This document shows, one piece after another, positions 46,620 to 58,259 of a DNA stretch of 64,000 nucleotides. Both the position numbers and the translations under genes were made by a program. A model generated the notes under the pieces. The model was not told the origin of the DNA and ran no database searches. It saw nothing but the letters and a program-made list of their open reading frames with translations. The stretch is taken from positions 3,206,415-3,270,414 of the forward strand of contig OX422205.1 in NCBI GenBank assembly GCA_949130485.1. Direction: 5' to 3'. How positions within the stretch are numbered: the stretch's first letter is position 1; the number at the start of each line of letters is the position of its first letter. The stretch comes from Agelas oroides (taxonomy: Eukaryota; Porifera; Demospongiae; Agelasida; Agelasidae).

Positions 46620-49260
46620 AGAATGCGAGTAGAATGGGAGTAGATCATCAGTAGATTTTGAGTAGAATGATCAGTAGAATGATACATGGATTGGGAGTAT
46701 AATCGTCAGTAGAATTGATCCACAAGTCCCAGCAGTGCACAAGGAAGGGAGAATGGTAGTAGAATTCAAGCAGAATGGGAGTAGAATGATTCGTAGATTG
46801 GGAGTAGAATCGTCAGTAGAATTGATCCACAGGTCCCAGCAGTGCACAAGGAAGGGAGTAGAATAATCCATAGAATGGGAGTAGAATCATTTAGTGCGAG
46901 GGGTTCTATACTCTCAGCTCGTCCCCGGAGACCCTTAACAAGAAGGTTGCCTCGCTCAAGTACATGCGGAGCTTGTCTTGGAAGCTTTGGTGCTAGTGGT
47001 GACATGTGCTTTGTTGATTGGAGTAGAATCATCAGTAGAATGCCAGAGTACAATCATCAGCAGCAGGGATTAAAATCTCCAGTAGAATAGGAGTAGAATC
47101 ATGTGATACGTAGTCTGGGTGTAGAATCGTCAGTAGAATTGATCCACAGCTCCCAGCATCTGATGATTCTACTATCACCAGGCAGATTTGAGCATGCCTG
47201 AAATAGAACAACCACAAATCCATGATTCTACTCGCATTCTACTCGCATTCTACTCCCATTCTACTTATGATTCTACTCCCATTCTACTGATGAATCTACT
47301 GGTAATTCTACTCCCTTCCAAGCGCACTGATCATTCTATTCTAATTCTACTGATCATTCTACTGAGCATTCTACTACCAATCTACTGGAGATTCTACTCC
47401 CATTCTTCTGATGATTGTACTCCCATTCTACTCGCTTTCTACTGATGATTCTACTCCCATTCTACTGATGATTCTACGCCCATTCTACTCACTTTCTTCT
47501 GGTGATTCTACTCCCATTCTACTCCCATTCTACTGATGATTCTACTCCCATTCTACTCGCATTCTACTGAGGATTGTACTCCCATTCTACTCGCATTCTA
47601 CTAATGATTCTACTCCCATTTGACTTGCATTCAACTGATAATTCTATTCCCATTCTACTCGCATTCTACTGAGGATTGTACTCCCATTCTGCTTGCATTC
47701 TACTAATGATTCTACTCCCATTCTACTCGCATTCTACTGATGATTCTACTCCCATTCTGCGGATCTGCAACTGAGAACTACTCTCATTCTACTGCTGATT
47801 CTACTCCCTTTCTACTGATTGTACTAATGGTGATTCGATCCCCATTCTACTGACAGTATTCCCAATCTATGTATCATTCTACTTTCATTCTACTGATCAT
47901 TCTACTCAAAATCTACTGACGATCTACTTGCATGCTACTGATGATTCTACTTCCATTCTACCGAAGCAAACATACATCCATATATGGCCAGCGCCGGCCT
48001 CGTTCGTGTGCAAAAGCCCAAGAAAGGCACACAATGTTCACACGCACGTGCGCAATGCAGTCCCGCTAGTGTGGGGCTCGCAACTTAACATGCTTCCGAA
48101 CCTGATGGAACCACTCAGGTCTGTCGATGAGTGTAACATACGTTCGGGGTGGTTCAACCGCCAGTTCGCCAACAACAACATGGTTCCACTCCCATTCTGA
48201 TCATTCTACTGAGCATTCTACTACCAATCTACTGGAGATTCTACTCCCATTCTTCTGATGATTGTACTCCCATTCTACTTGCAATCTACTGATGATTTCT
48301 ACTCCCATTCTACGGATCATATGTTCGTTGCTTGTTGACTGCTCAGGTGACGAAACAGCAGTGTGTGCTGTACAATCAGTAGAAAGGAAGTAGAATCACC
48401 AGTAGAACGAGAGTAGTTCTGAGTTGCAAACTTCAGAAGTTCGCAAGGCTAGCCATCAACAAAATCCATTTCACCACTGTCTGCTTTTGTCGGTCCACCT
48501 GTTGTGTTTTACTCAGCTGATGATACGCATGTAACTCAGGTGTCGCCCATTCTACTGACGATTCTACTCCCATTCTACGGATGATTCTTCCATTCTATTC
48601 TACTGGTGATTTTACCTGGTGATTCTACCTTTGGCACGTGCTGAGGCATGCTGTGGTAGGTTTGAACATGCCTGAAGTAGAACAACCACAAATCTCTAAT
48701 ATCACTTAGTCAACTGCACTCCAAGTACCTAAATTGGATTTGTGGTTGTTCTATTTCAGGCATGCTCAAACCTGCCACTGCATGCTGAGGCATGCTGTGG
48801 CAGGTTTGAACATGCCTGAAATAGAACAACCACAAATCTCTAATATCACTTGGTCAACTGCACTCCAAGTACCTAAATTGGATTTGTGGTTGTTCTATTT
48901 CAGGCATGCTCAAATCTGCCTGGTGATAGTAGAATCATCAGATGCTGGGAGCTGTGGATCAATTCTACTGACGATTCTACACCCACCCCTCGCACTAAAT
49001 GATTCTACTCCCATTCTATGGATTATTCTACTCCCTTCCTTGTGCACTGCTGGGACCTGTGGATCAATTCTACTGACGATTCTACTCCCAATCTACGAAT
49101 CATTCTACTCCCATTCTGCTTGAATTCTACTACCATTCTCCCTTCCTTGTGCACTGCTGGGACTTATGGATCAATTCTACTGACGATTATACTCCCAATC
49201 TATGTATCATTCTACTGATCATTCTACTCAAAATCTACTGATGATCTACTCCCATTCTAC
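46620..49260. repeat. large inverted repeat within the minisatellite
   Basis: The segment about 46,620-47,222 (GTGCACAAGGAAGGGAG, GATCCACAGGTCCCAGCAG, ending at the AACAACCACAAATCC word) is mirrored at about 48,875-49,260 on the opposite strand. The left arm carries an extra ~210 bp (about 46,900-47,110) absent from the right arm. The arms are about 1.65 kb apart. Confidence 0.85.
48655..48920. mobile_element. two tandem 122-bp palindromic MITE-like units
   Basis: Units at 48,655-48,776 and 48,799-48,920 each begin GGCAGGTTTGAACATGCCTG (or GGTAGG) and end with its complement. Their centre is TAATATCACTT(A/G)GTCAACTGC. They are separated by 22 bp and are nearly identical. The terminal part of a third copy forms the end of the inverted repeat arm at 47,180-47,222. 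They have no coding capacity and I see no obvious target duplication. Confidence 0.8.
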
Positions 49261-51303
49261 TCGCATTCTATTGATGATTCTACTCCCATTCTACTGATGA
49301 TTCTACTCCCATTCTACTCACATTCTACTGATGATTGTACTCGCATTCTACTGATGATTCAACTCCCATTCAACTCGCAATCTACTGAGGATTGTACTCC
49401 CATTCTACTCGCATTCTACTGATGATTCTACTCCCATTCTACTCGCCTTCCACTGATGATTCTACTCCCATTCTACTGATGATTCTACTCCCATTCTACT
49501 CGCTTTCTACTGACGATTCTACTCTCATTCTACTCGCATTCTACTGATGATTCTACTCTCACTCTACTAATGATTCTATTCCCATTCTGATGAATTGACT
49601 CCCATTCTGCGGATCATTCTTCCATTCTATCCCACTCTACTGAGCATTCTACTACCACTACCATTCTACTGGAGATTCTACTCCCATTGTTCTGACGATT
49701 GTACTCCCATTCATTCTACTCGCATTCTACTGATGATTCTACTCCCTTTCTATGGATGATTCTTCCATTCTCATTCTATTCTACTGGTCTACCTGGTGAT
49801 CCTACTGATTCTACACCTATTCTACTGATGATTCTCTCCCCATTCTTACTGACAGTTCTGCTCCCATTTTACTGATCATTCTGCTCACACTCTACTGAGC
49901 AATCTGCTTCCACTCTACTGTAGATTCTACTCCCATTCTGTGGATCATTCTTCCATTCTATTCTACTGGTCTACCTGGTAATTCTACTCCCTTCAACTGA
50001 TTGTACATTCTACTGACAGTTCTGCTCCCATTTTACTTCCATTCTACTGATATTCCAAACGCTTGTTGGCGGGAGAAGAAATCTACTACCCTTCTACTCA
50101 TTCTACTCCCATTCTACTGGTGATTCTACTCCCACTGTTCTGGTGTATCTACACCCATTCTACTGATGATCACTTTCCCATTTGATTATATAGAATGGGA
50201 GTAGAATCATTAGTAGAATAGGTGTACAATCAGTAGAAAGGAAGTAGAATCACCAGTAGAATGAGAGTAGTTCTCAGTTGCAAACTTCAGACGTTCACAA
50301 GGCTAGCCATCAACAAAATCCATTTCACCACTGGCTGCTTTTCTCGGAAGCTTTGGTGCTAGTGGTGACATGTGTTTTGCTGATTCCTGCCTGCTGATTT
50401 CTTCTCCCACCAACAACCGTTCGGAATGATCGCTAGAATGGAAGTAGAATACTATCAGTAGAATGTGGATCGAATCATCAATAGAATATCAGTAGAAAGG
50501 GAGTAGAAACACCGTCAAGTCTCAATGCATACCTTTGTCCCCAACAACAACATGGTTCCACTCCCATTCTACTGACCTTTCTACTCCCATTCTACTCGCA
50601 TTCTACTGATGATTCTACTCCCATTCTACTCGCATTCTACTCCCATTCTACTGATGATTCTACTCCCATTCTACTGATGAATCTATTGGTAATTCTACTC
50701 CCTTCCAAGCGCACTGATCATTCTATTCTAATTCTACTGATCATTCTGCTGAGCATTCTACTACCAATCTACTGGAGATTCTACTCCCATTCTTCTGATG
50801 ATTGTACTCCCATTCTACTCGCTTTCTACTGATGATTCTACTCCCATTCTACTGATGATTCTATGCCTATTCTACTCGCTTTCTACTGATGATTCTACTC
50901 CCATTCTACTCGCATTCTACTGATGATTCTATGCCTATTCTACTCGCTTTCTACTGATGATTCTACTCCCATTCTACTCGCATTCTACTGATGATTCTAT
51001 GCCTATTCTACTCGCTTTCTACTGATGATTCTACTCCCATTCTACTCGCATTCTACTGATGATTCTATGCCTATTCTACTCGCTTTCTACTGATGAATCG
51101 ACTCCCATTCTACGGATGATTCTTCCATTCTATTCTACTGGTGATTCTACCTGGTGGTTCTACTCACTGATTGTACACCTATCCCCATTCTACTGACAGG
51201 TCATGTGGTCATGCGCATGCGCATGTTGACTCTACAACGCAGGGTGAATTCTGGGAAGCGCCCACCGGTTTGTCATGTGCAGCAGACTTTCAATGAACCC
51301 GGC

Positions 51304-53371
51304 ATGGCAGACGCGACCGTCTTTAAGTTGCAAGATGGTACCTCCTCTCTCTCTTTAAAGTCTATGTTTTCTTACGAGGAACGGTGCTATTTAGGGTTGG
51401 CAGGAATTTACTGTAATACGTTTGTGATCACAGAGACGTTTCGGGGTCTTCTGAAAACCCTTAATGACAACGTACATCGAAAGATGATGTATGTCTTCAA
51501 GGGGCCTAAAGGCGTGGGCAAAAGTGCCGCACTAGGAGCCCTTGCTGCTTTATGTACATGGCCAACTGTTGTATATTCACTACGAGGTGGTGAAAACCAT
51601 CTCTTATTGAGGTACCAGCCAAGCGATGAGGATGGAGCTACAGCTGAATCTGATGAATCGCCTCCCAAGAAGAAGCCTAACCATGGTGATGGTGAGTGTG
51701 GTGTGAGGGGCGCGTCCGCTTTGTCCATGAATACCGTAGTCTCGCGAAAAAAGACCCATGGAGTGTGCCAAAGAGGGGGGTGTGCACTCTTTCGGACTGT
51801 TTCCACATTTAACCACGAAAGAGCACCCATGGTCATGTTTACAACGACTCGAACCCCTCGAAGCAAATAATTGGACACAAAATAACATACAATGGAATCA
51901 CCAGTGGCTCTGAACTGTACGATGTGACGGTGAGCATACTGTAGCCCGCAGTTGACTATCTTGGGATCCCTATACGAGAAATTGGGCCCTTTTTCGTGAG
52001 ACTATACGGTATACGCCTTCGGTGACATACCCTTCCTTCTATTTCATCTTTCTTACAGGTTCCTTGTTGACCCATCTTCAACAAATTGGTGCGATGAATA
52101 TGAAGCATGTTATTCTCGTTGACTTGTCAACTGTAACCAAGGTGGACGAAATAACTGTTAGTTTGATTAAAGGTATTACAGCGCATCTTGAGGTGGCTGA
52201 GAACGTCATTGGAGTCATGGCGCACAGCAGTGGGGGGGAGTCATGGCGCACAGCAGTGGGGGGGGGGGGGGGGTCATTCAAAGTAGATTTCGACCTGGTT
52301 TCCCGTTTCTATTCGTATACAGAGGTGAGGTTTGTTACATTCAGTGATGGAGAGGCAGCGGTCTACTGGACGGAGAACAAAGGAATACTTGCGCTCAAAG
52401 ATCTCAAGTCACTAACTAACTACAATGCTTTGCTTTTGAAGGCATGTCTAACTCGGACAAGCTATGCCAGTGCCTATGCCGTTGTGTGGTCGGTTGCACA
52501 GAGAACCGGTCAAGATGTACTTCAGTCGTTACGTGCAGAGAACGCAGTTTGGCACAGCGACAACATCCAAACATGTATCACTATGTTATACCATGCTGCA
52601 AATCATTTGGATTTACCTTGCGAACACCTCAGTCAGTACGAAACCTCTTGGTTATCTACTGAAGGAATGACTTATATTGCAGACATGACTGGAGCAAAAT
52701 TTTCTCCAAGGGTGAACTTTCCTCTGTTGGTGAGTGCTTTAATGAATTTCCTCCGAACCAATAATGAAATGGGTGACACACGATGTAATGACATTATGAA
52801 AGGGTACCGTTTCGAATACACGTTTTTACGTCATACTGGAGAGCTTTGTTTGACTTGCACTGAAGTTGGCGGCGCACCTACATGTTATACTTTCAAAGGT
52901 CTGATTTGCCAGCATACCGTGGAAGGCGAGGCGTTAAACAGTATAGGTATAAATAGTTTGGTCCATTTAAGGGATAGTCACCCTGTGATTGATGCTGTTG
53001 CTAAACTGAAAGATCAGAATAACAATCAATGGCTGTTGTTGGTGCAAGTTTCACTGTCTTGCTATGCTCGCCACCATTCTAAAGTAGGAGACCTCCTGAA
53101 GTCTATCACATGGCCAGAGAAAGAGAATAGAGCAACATCAGCTAATTGGATGCAGTACTATCAGGATATGTGTGAGCCTGGGACGAAAACTATGTATGTA
53201 TACATTTCTCCTAATCAAATTGATGACAACCCAGAAGACGTTATGAGAGAAAGTGGTATACGTTCCAATACTAAATTCCTGTGTCTGGGATTGGTCACAA
53301 GAGGCTCACAAACTCACAACAACATTAAACAGATGGTGTGGGAGCTTAACACTAGCACTTCCTCGACTTAA
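51304..53371 (+). CDS. Crinkler/RHS-like P-loop NTPase with PD-(D/E)XK-like domain (566 aa)
   Basis: Two exons, 51,304-51,691 and 52,059-53,371, join in phase 1 across a GT-AG intron and give 1,701 nt. Exon 1 encodes a Walker A motif GPKGVGKS (residues 67-74) and ends in an acidic and lysine-rich linker (SDESPPKKKPN). Exon 2 encodes KHVILVDLST (D151, Walker B-like), a GVMAHSSG motif, then GYRFEYTFL (E382), HPVIDAV (D441) and VQVSLS (Q459). These fit the helix-1 glutamate and core strands of a PD-(D/E)XK-like fold, the arrangement described for Crinkler effectors and RHS proteins. A role as a nuclease-type effector or transposon-derived protein is inferred from that family. The start is the first ATG in frame, 130 bp after the minisatellite ends. 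A run of about 16 G at residues 197-201 follows a small tandem duplication. Its paralogue lies at 44,543-45,858. Confidence 0.78.
51737..52004. mobile_element. MITE-like element in the intron of the Crinkler-like gene
   Basis: Ends TAGTCTCGCGAAAAAAGACC and GGCCCTTTTTCGTGAGACTA are imperfect inverted repeats about 268 bp apart. The TAGTCTCG terminus matches the MITEs at 42.1-42.7 kb, but I cannot find a matching flanking duplication. It fills most of the 367-bp intron. Confidence 0.6.
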
Positions 53372-53639
53372 ATATATTTTGAACAAATATCTGATTAGGA
53401 ACTTCTCTGCCACGAAACTGTTTCCTCTTTTTTTATATATTTCTTCGATCTAAAATAATACTGTACAGTTTTTATTGTGAATTAGTGTTTTGGAACGTGA
53501 ATATAAAAATTTGATAAATATATAACAGTTTTTTTTGAAGGGAGAAGCAGGCCTGCTGTGCAGAATCGAGTCAGTTTGGAGTGGTTCGACCACATCGAAC
53601 CTCCTCAAACCACTGTGATGAAGGGGGCAGCTGTTCGGA

Positions 53640-54730
53640 AGGGCCCATTCTACAGATTATTCTACTCTGATGAATGGGAGTAGAATCATCAGTAGAATGC
53701 GAGTAGAATGGGAGTACAATCCTCAGTAGAATGCGAGTAGAATGGGAGTAGAATCATCAGTAGAATGCGAGTCGAATGGGAGTAGAATCATTAGTAGAAT
53801 GCGAATAGAATGGGAGTAGTATTGAATAGGTGTACATTCAGTAGAAAGGGAGTAGAATCACAAGTAGAATGAGAGTAGTTCTCAGTTGCAAACTGCCAGG
53901 AATCAACAAAACACATGTCAATACTAGCACAAAGCTTCCGATAAAAGCAGCCAGTGGTGAAATGGGTTTGGAATGATCAGTAGAATGGAGTAGAATACTA
54001 TCAGTAGAATGTGGATCGAATCATAGAATTTCTATGGATCATTCTACTCAAAATCTACTGATCGATCTACGTAGAATAATCAGCAGCAGGGATTAAACTC
54101 TCCAGTAGAATGGGAGTAGAATGAGTAGAAGGGTAGTAGATTTCTTCTCCCGCCAACAAGCGTTTGGAATATCAGTAGAATGGAAGTAAAATGGGAGCAG
54201 AACTGTCAGTAGAATGTACAATCAGTTGAAGGGAGTAGAATTACCAGGTAGACCAGTAGAATAGAATGGAAGAATGATCCACAGAATGGGAGTAGAATCT
54301 ACAGTAGAGTGGAAGCAGATTGCTCAGTAGAGTGGGAGCAGAATGATCTTAGAATGATCAGTAAAATGGGAGCAGAACTGTCAGTAAGAATGGGGAAAGA
54401 ATCATCAGTAGAATAGGTGTAGAATTATACCCAAACTGCACAAGCGTTACTCATTTTTTTGGCCCGTTTGTAGGGTAAACTGTTTATCCCCATCAAGCGG
54501 AGCATAGAAGTATCGATTGGTGGAATGCTTGTGCATTTTATGCTCACCTGCCGTCTCATCTCAGACAATTACACCTACTGGCACTGGATTCTACTCCCAT
54601 TCTACTGCAATCCTACTCCACTCCTATTCCTCTGCAAATCTACTGCAGATCCAGTACTTCTATTCTACTGCTGATTCTTCTCCAATCCTACTGCTGATTG
54701 TATACTCCCATTCTACTGCTGCTTCTGAGA
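53640..54730. repeat. GTAGAAT minisatellite downstream of the Crinkler-like gene
   Basis: The same 11-12 bp units as at 46.5-51.2 kb are here mainly in the complementary orientation (GTAGAATGGGA, ATCATCAGTAGAAT) to about 54,430. A short plus-sense part lies at 54,570-54,730. The segment near 53,825-53,890 (AGGTGTACATTCAGTAGAAA) matches 50,215-50,280. The gene at 51,304-53,371 is thus bracketed by arrays of opposite sense. Confidence 0.9.
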
Positions 54731-54734
54731 TACT

Positions 54735-56165
54735 GCATTCCAGCAAACTTTATGGCTTGCTCCATCCATTCCTTCAACTTTTCCATGCAGCTCTTCATTT
54801 ATACTGAATAGCAAATTATAAAATAGCACTGAGTTTGTGTGCAGTATAGCTAAGTGTAAGTGATGGTGAGATGTTCTCACATAGACCACACAGTCCCAAC
54901 AGTCAGTGGGTTAGGTTGTTGCCATCAAGATGCTACGTCTTCACAGCTGTATAGCAACCTGCATAGAAGAAACAAGTATTGTGGATGTGTGGTCTTGGGA
55001 ACCACAATTGGTGCTTAGAAAATCCTTGGAAACATCCAAGGGTTTTCCCCTCACAACTCATCCACATGAGCTGCTGCTTTCGACCCATACTTCTATTTTG
55101 ACAGGTCATGGGCAGCAAGCTCCAATGAAGCAGAAGAGTGAGCACTACCTAAACAGCCCAGGCTACAGTATGTCGCAGGTAACATTGCCCAGTCTTGTCG
55201 TCCAGCTACTATGGGCAGTCAACATCTGGGCAGGTCAGCATTTGATATATGAAGGGTTGAGAACCAGAGTGGCCTAACCCACAAACGTTGAGTTTAACAC
55301 ACAAAATGCCTGGCCTGATTAGGCCTATGAGCTGCTAAAAATGGGTACAAAATGATGACAAGTATACGGATATTAAAAGCTGGTTTCTAGTGTTATACAC
55401 TTATTTTACGGTACGCAATCGAATTATCGGCGCTGATAGTATCGCAAATCGGGTGCTAAACGGTCTTGAATCGAACGGCGCAGTATCGCTATGTATATAT
55501 CTACAGAATTACGGGGTGTCGTACGCTTACCTTACGCGAGTTTGCCGTAAGTGACTTATATTGCAATATGGTATAGCCTCAGAACCGACCTGGGAGGCTG
55601 TAAAATTCCAAAATTTTCTGGGGGAGCAGCCCCCAGACACCCCTAAATGCTTCTGCACCTCGCACAGAAGTTCGTACAAACGTAGTTTGCCCATGCTGTG
55701 CCCTAGCATCCGCGATGTTCTGGCTACGCCACTGCATGTACAACTGGATGGTTTTTGGTCTATTTGTAGGTCTAGTTGTCCAGGGACCCAAAGGGGGGAG
55801 AATATCATTGTGCCTGGATTTACACAACATCAGGTGCAAAGGGAGCACAGAAGTTGGCATTGCACCTCATGGATGTTTTCTTTACAAGAGAGAAAATGGC
55901 CACTGGTCTATGCACAAAATTGGAGCTTGGATTATTAGCCATTTAACAAATTAGTTTAACACTAATAAGGAATCCAAAGGCGAAGAAAAGCTGCAGATAT
56001 AGGGCTACAATGGAATGACCACTGGTTTAAGACTTAAACTTCCAAGTTACAGATTACACGAATTGGCAAACTAGTACAAGGACCTTCCGTCCAGCAAAAC
56101 CAACGCAAAAAAAAACCAATGACCATGCATGCAAGTTTATGAGCAGGGATTTCTTCTGGAAATGA
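54735..56165. other. intergenic stretch with transposon-like remnants
   Basis: No supported gene. About 55,570-55,740 contains a GC-rich hairpin (CTGGGGG...CCCCCAG) and the word TGGCTACGCCACTGCATGTA, the complement of the GGCGTAGCCA word common in dispersed animal repeats. It is probably part of a transposable element, but its ends are not visible. The rest looks like unique sequence. Confidence 0.5.
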
Positions 56166-56168
56166 CGA

Positions 56169-57995
56169 ATGAGTGCACGATTAGTATTAGCGCACGAGTG
56201 TTTCAAAAGATTAAAAAGCAAAGGTACAAAGCAGAAACTAGACGTCTTAAAAGACGGCAGAATTATATTTGCCGTGAAAAGATGGGAAGTAAAACGAATT
56301 AACAGATCAAAATGTGCCTCCCCCACAGCTCCAATGATTGATGGGGTGTCTGGAGATCCACACACAGCTGAACTGTGGTCAGTGAAATTTAAGGATCTGT
56401 ATAATCGCTGTGACCCAAACAAAAGAACTAAAGTTTTGGAGGAGGTGAACTCTTCTGTTACGACTCAAGATCTTGCTTCTCTTTCCGTCGATACTGATAC
56501 TGTTTTAGGAGCTATAGATCAGTTAAAACCAGGAAAGTCTGATGGGAAATCTCTAATGTCGGACCACGTTCTGAATGCACCACCCATTCTGGCTTCTAAG
56601 TTGGCTGAACTTTTTACTTCTTTACTTCGGCATGGGCATGCAGCTGTTTGTCTCCGGGACTCTATAATTCAGCCAATACCTAAAGGTGTCAAAGACCCTG
56701 CCAAGTCGTGTAATTACCGTGGTATTGCTCTCGCATCATGTCTCGGCAAGCTGCTAGAATTGTGCATCTTACAGCTATTCCCTAAATTCTTCAATACCTC
56801 GAGATTACAATTTGGTTTCAAGAAAGGATGCTCAACAGATCTGTGCACTGGAGTGCTGAAAATTGTCAGTTCACATTACGTGCAACGGGGGTCAAAGGTT
56901 AGATGTGCACTGCTGGACATGAGTAAAGCTTTCGATATGGTTGACCATGGATATTTATTTGACCTGCTGTTGTTACGAGAACTTCCATACCCAGTCTTAC
57001 GCTTTCTGATCCAGTGGTACTCCCACCAACGCCTTCAAATTCGATGGAAGGGCACACTATCTTCCACCTTTTCAGTGGCAAATGGTGTGCAGCAAGGAGG
57101 CATACTATCTCCAATCCTGTTTACTGTATATATTGATGAACTTCTGCAACGGTTGACTAATATCGGAGTGGGATGTCACTGGAAAGGCATGTTTGCCGGC
57201 TGCCTCTGTTATGCGGACGACCTTGCTCTACTAGCTCCATCCGCACATGCACTCAGAAGAATGTTGAAAGTCTGTTCTGATTTTGCCATGGAGAGAAATC
57301 TGATGTTCAATGCAGGAAAGACCCAGTTAATTTGTTTTCGTTGTCACAGATCGATTGTGGTCGATGATTGCATCGAATTCTGTGGGCAGAAACTGAACTT
57401 CTCTGACTCAGTTTGTCATCTTGGTCACATGTTGTCATGTGACCTATCAGACTCGATAGACATCGAGATGAAAACGAAAGAATTCATTCGATGTGCTAAT
57501 TGTTTGCATTTGAACTTTGGTATGTGCTCTCCAGCTGTAAAATCTTCTCTCCTCAGATCATTCTGTATGTCTTTTTATGGCACTGCACTCTGGAGGATGA
57601 CTTGCCCTGAACTCCACTCCATGGAGACTGCAGTAAACAAGTTTCTCCGTCGCATTTGGAATCTTCCGTATCTCAGTCATACTGCCTTGACTCAAAGAAT
57701 TGCATCTGTGCAGAGTCTCTACAATATAGCATATCAGAGGTGTAAGAATCTTATGAAGGCAGCCAAAAGATGCCCTTCCCCACTTGTACGAACAGTGTTC
57801 TGTGATGCTGAGTCTGTACCCTGGTGCTTTCTTGGTCATAACCATCTTTACGGCCACAGGCACATCAAGTTGTACAGTCATTTAGATGATACAATTGCAC
57901 AATTAATAAGAGAAATTAGGAGTGACTACTATTACATTCCTGGCTTTAAGAAATGTGATCTTGAGTACATTGTGAACTATACTAGCACCCTTTAG
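56169..57995 (+). CDS. non-LTR retrotransposon reverse transcriptase, 5'-truncated
   Basis: A 608-codon frame contains the reverse transcriptase core in order: IIQPIPKG, NYRGIALASCLGKLLE, FGFKKGCSTD, ALLDMSKAFDMVDH, NGVQQGGILSPILF, and the catalytic CYADDLALLAP (YADD near 57,210-57,221), followed by the thumb region. The upstream part (DGVSGDPHTAELWSVKFKDLY) is the linker typical of CR1/Jockey-group elements. A TGA lies six bases before the first ATG and no APE-type endonuclease or ORF1 is found upstream, so this is a 5'-truncated copy. The frame itself is unbroken, suggesting a fairly young insertion. The AT-rich stretch at 58,130-58,160 may mark its 3' tail. Clade assignment is tentative. 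Confidence 0.88.
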   Translation: MSARLVLAHECFKRLKSKGTKQKLDVLKDGRIIFAVKRWEVKRINRSKCASPTAPMIDGVSGDPHTAELWSVKFKDLYNRCDPNKRTKVLEEVNSSVTTQDLASLSVDTDTVLGAIDQLKPGKSDGKSLMSDHVLNAPPILASKLAELFTSLLRHGHAAVCLRDSIIQPIPKGVKDPAKSCNYRGIALASCLGKLLELCILQLFPKFFNTSRLQFGFKKGCSTDLCTGVLKIVSSHYVQRGSKVRCALLDMSKAFDMVDHGYLFDLLLLRELPYPVLRFLIQWYSHQRLQIRWKGTLSSTFSVANGVQQGGILSPILFTVYIDELLQRLTNIGVGCHWKGMFAGCLCYADDLALLAPSAHALRRMLKVCSDFAMERNLMFNAGKTQLICFRCHRSIVVDDCIEFCGQKLNFSDSVCHLGHMLSCDLSDSIDIEMKTKEFIRCANCLHLNFGMCSPAVKSSLLRSFCMSFYGTALWRMTCPELHSMETAVNKFLRRIWNLPYLSHTALTQRIASVQSLYNIAYQRCKNLMKAAKRCPSPLVRTVFCDAESVPWCFLGHNHLYGHRHIKLYSHLDDTIAQLIREIRSDYYYIPGFKKCDLEYIVNYTSTL

Positions 57996-58259
57996 CTAGT
58001 TGAGTCTCTTTGTATCATTAATTTAATTTATTGTATTTAGCATCTTTTGCGCCTTTCACTTGGCGTGTGTCTAATAATCGGGGCGAGCGTGAGCGAGCCC
58101 CCTTCTAGCGATGCTAACGGCGACTTTCTTTTATATATATAATATATATATTATTATATATTATGTGTCGTACGTCGTGCCGCATATCCTAAACTTATCC
58201 AATTTAACGCACGTAACGTCAATAAAATACGTATAGTGCAGACGCCACGTGTTCTACAA

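Larger units (their letters stand above)
46526..51190. repeat. ATTCTACT minisatellite array with orientation switches
   Basis: 11- and 12-bp units (ATTCTACTCCC, ATTCTACTCGC, ATTCTACTGATG) alternate in irregular 23-bp pairs over most of 4.7 kb. About 46,526-47,150 and 50,180-50,515 carry the complement (GTAGAATGGG), while 47,160-50,170 and 50,560-51,170 are mainly in the plus sense. Longer blocks recur, for example about 200 bp at 47,270-47,450 and 50,650-50,850, and a 68-bp unit repeated at 50,857, 50,925, 50,993 and 51,061. Open frames within it are repeat products. Confidence 0.93.

Noticed and set aside
46671..49218. ORFs with GSILLTILLP or LWLFYFRHAQ segments
   Set aside because: They read through the ATTCTACT minisatellite and the inverted repeat. 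The same peptide appears on both strands because the DNA is mirrored.
54930..55277. 115-codon plus-strand ORF
   Set aside because: No domain, no splice signals that place it in a gene, and a minus-strand ORF overlaps it.
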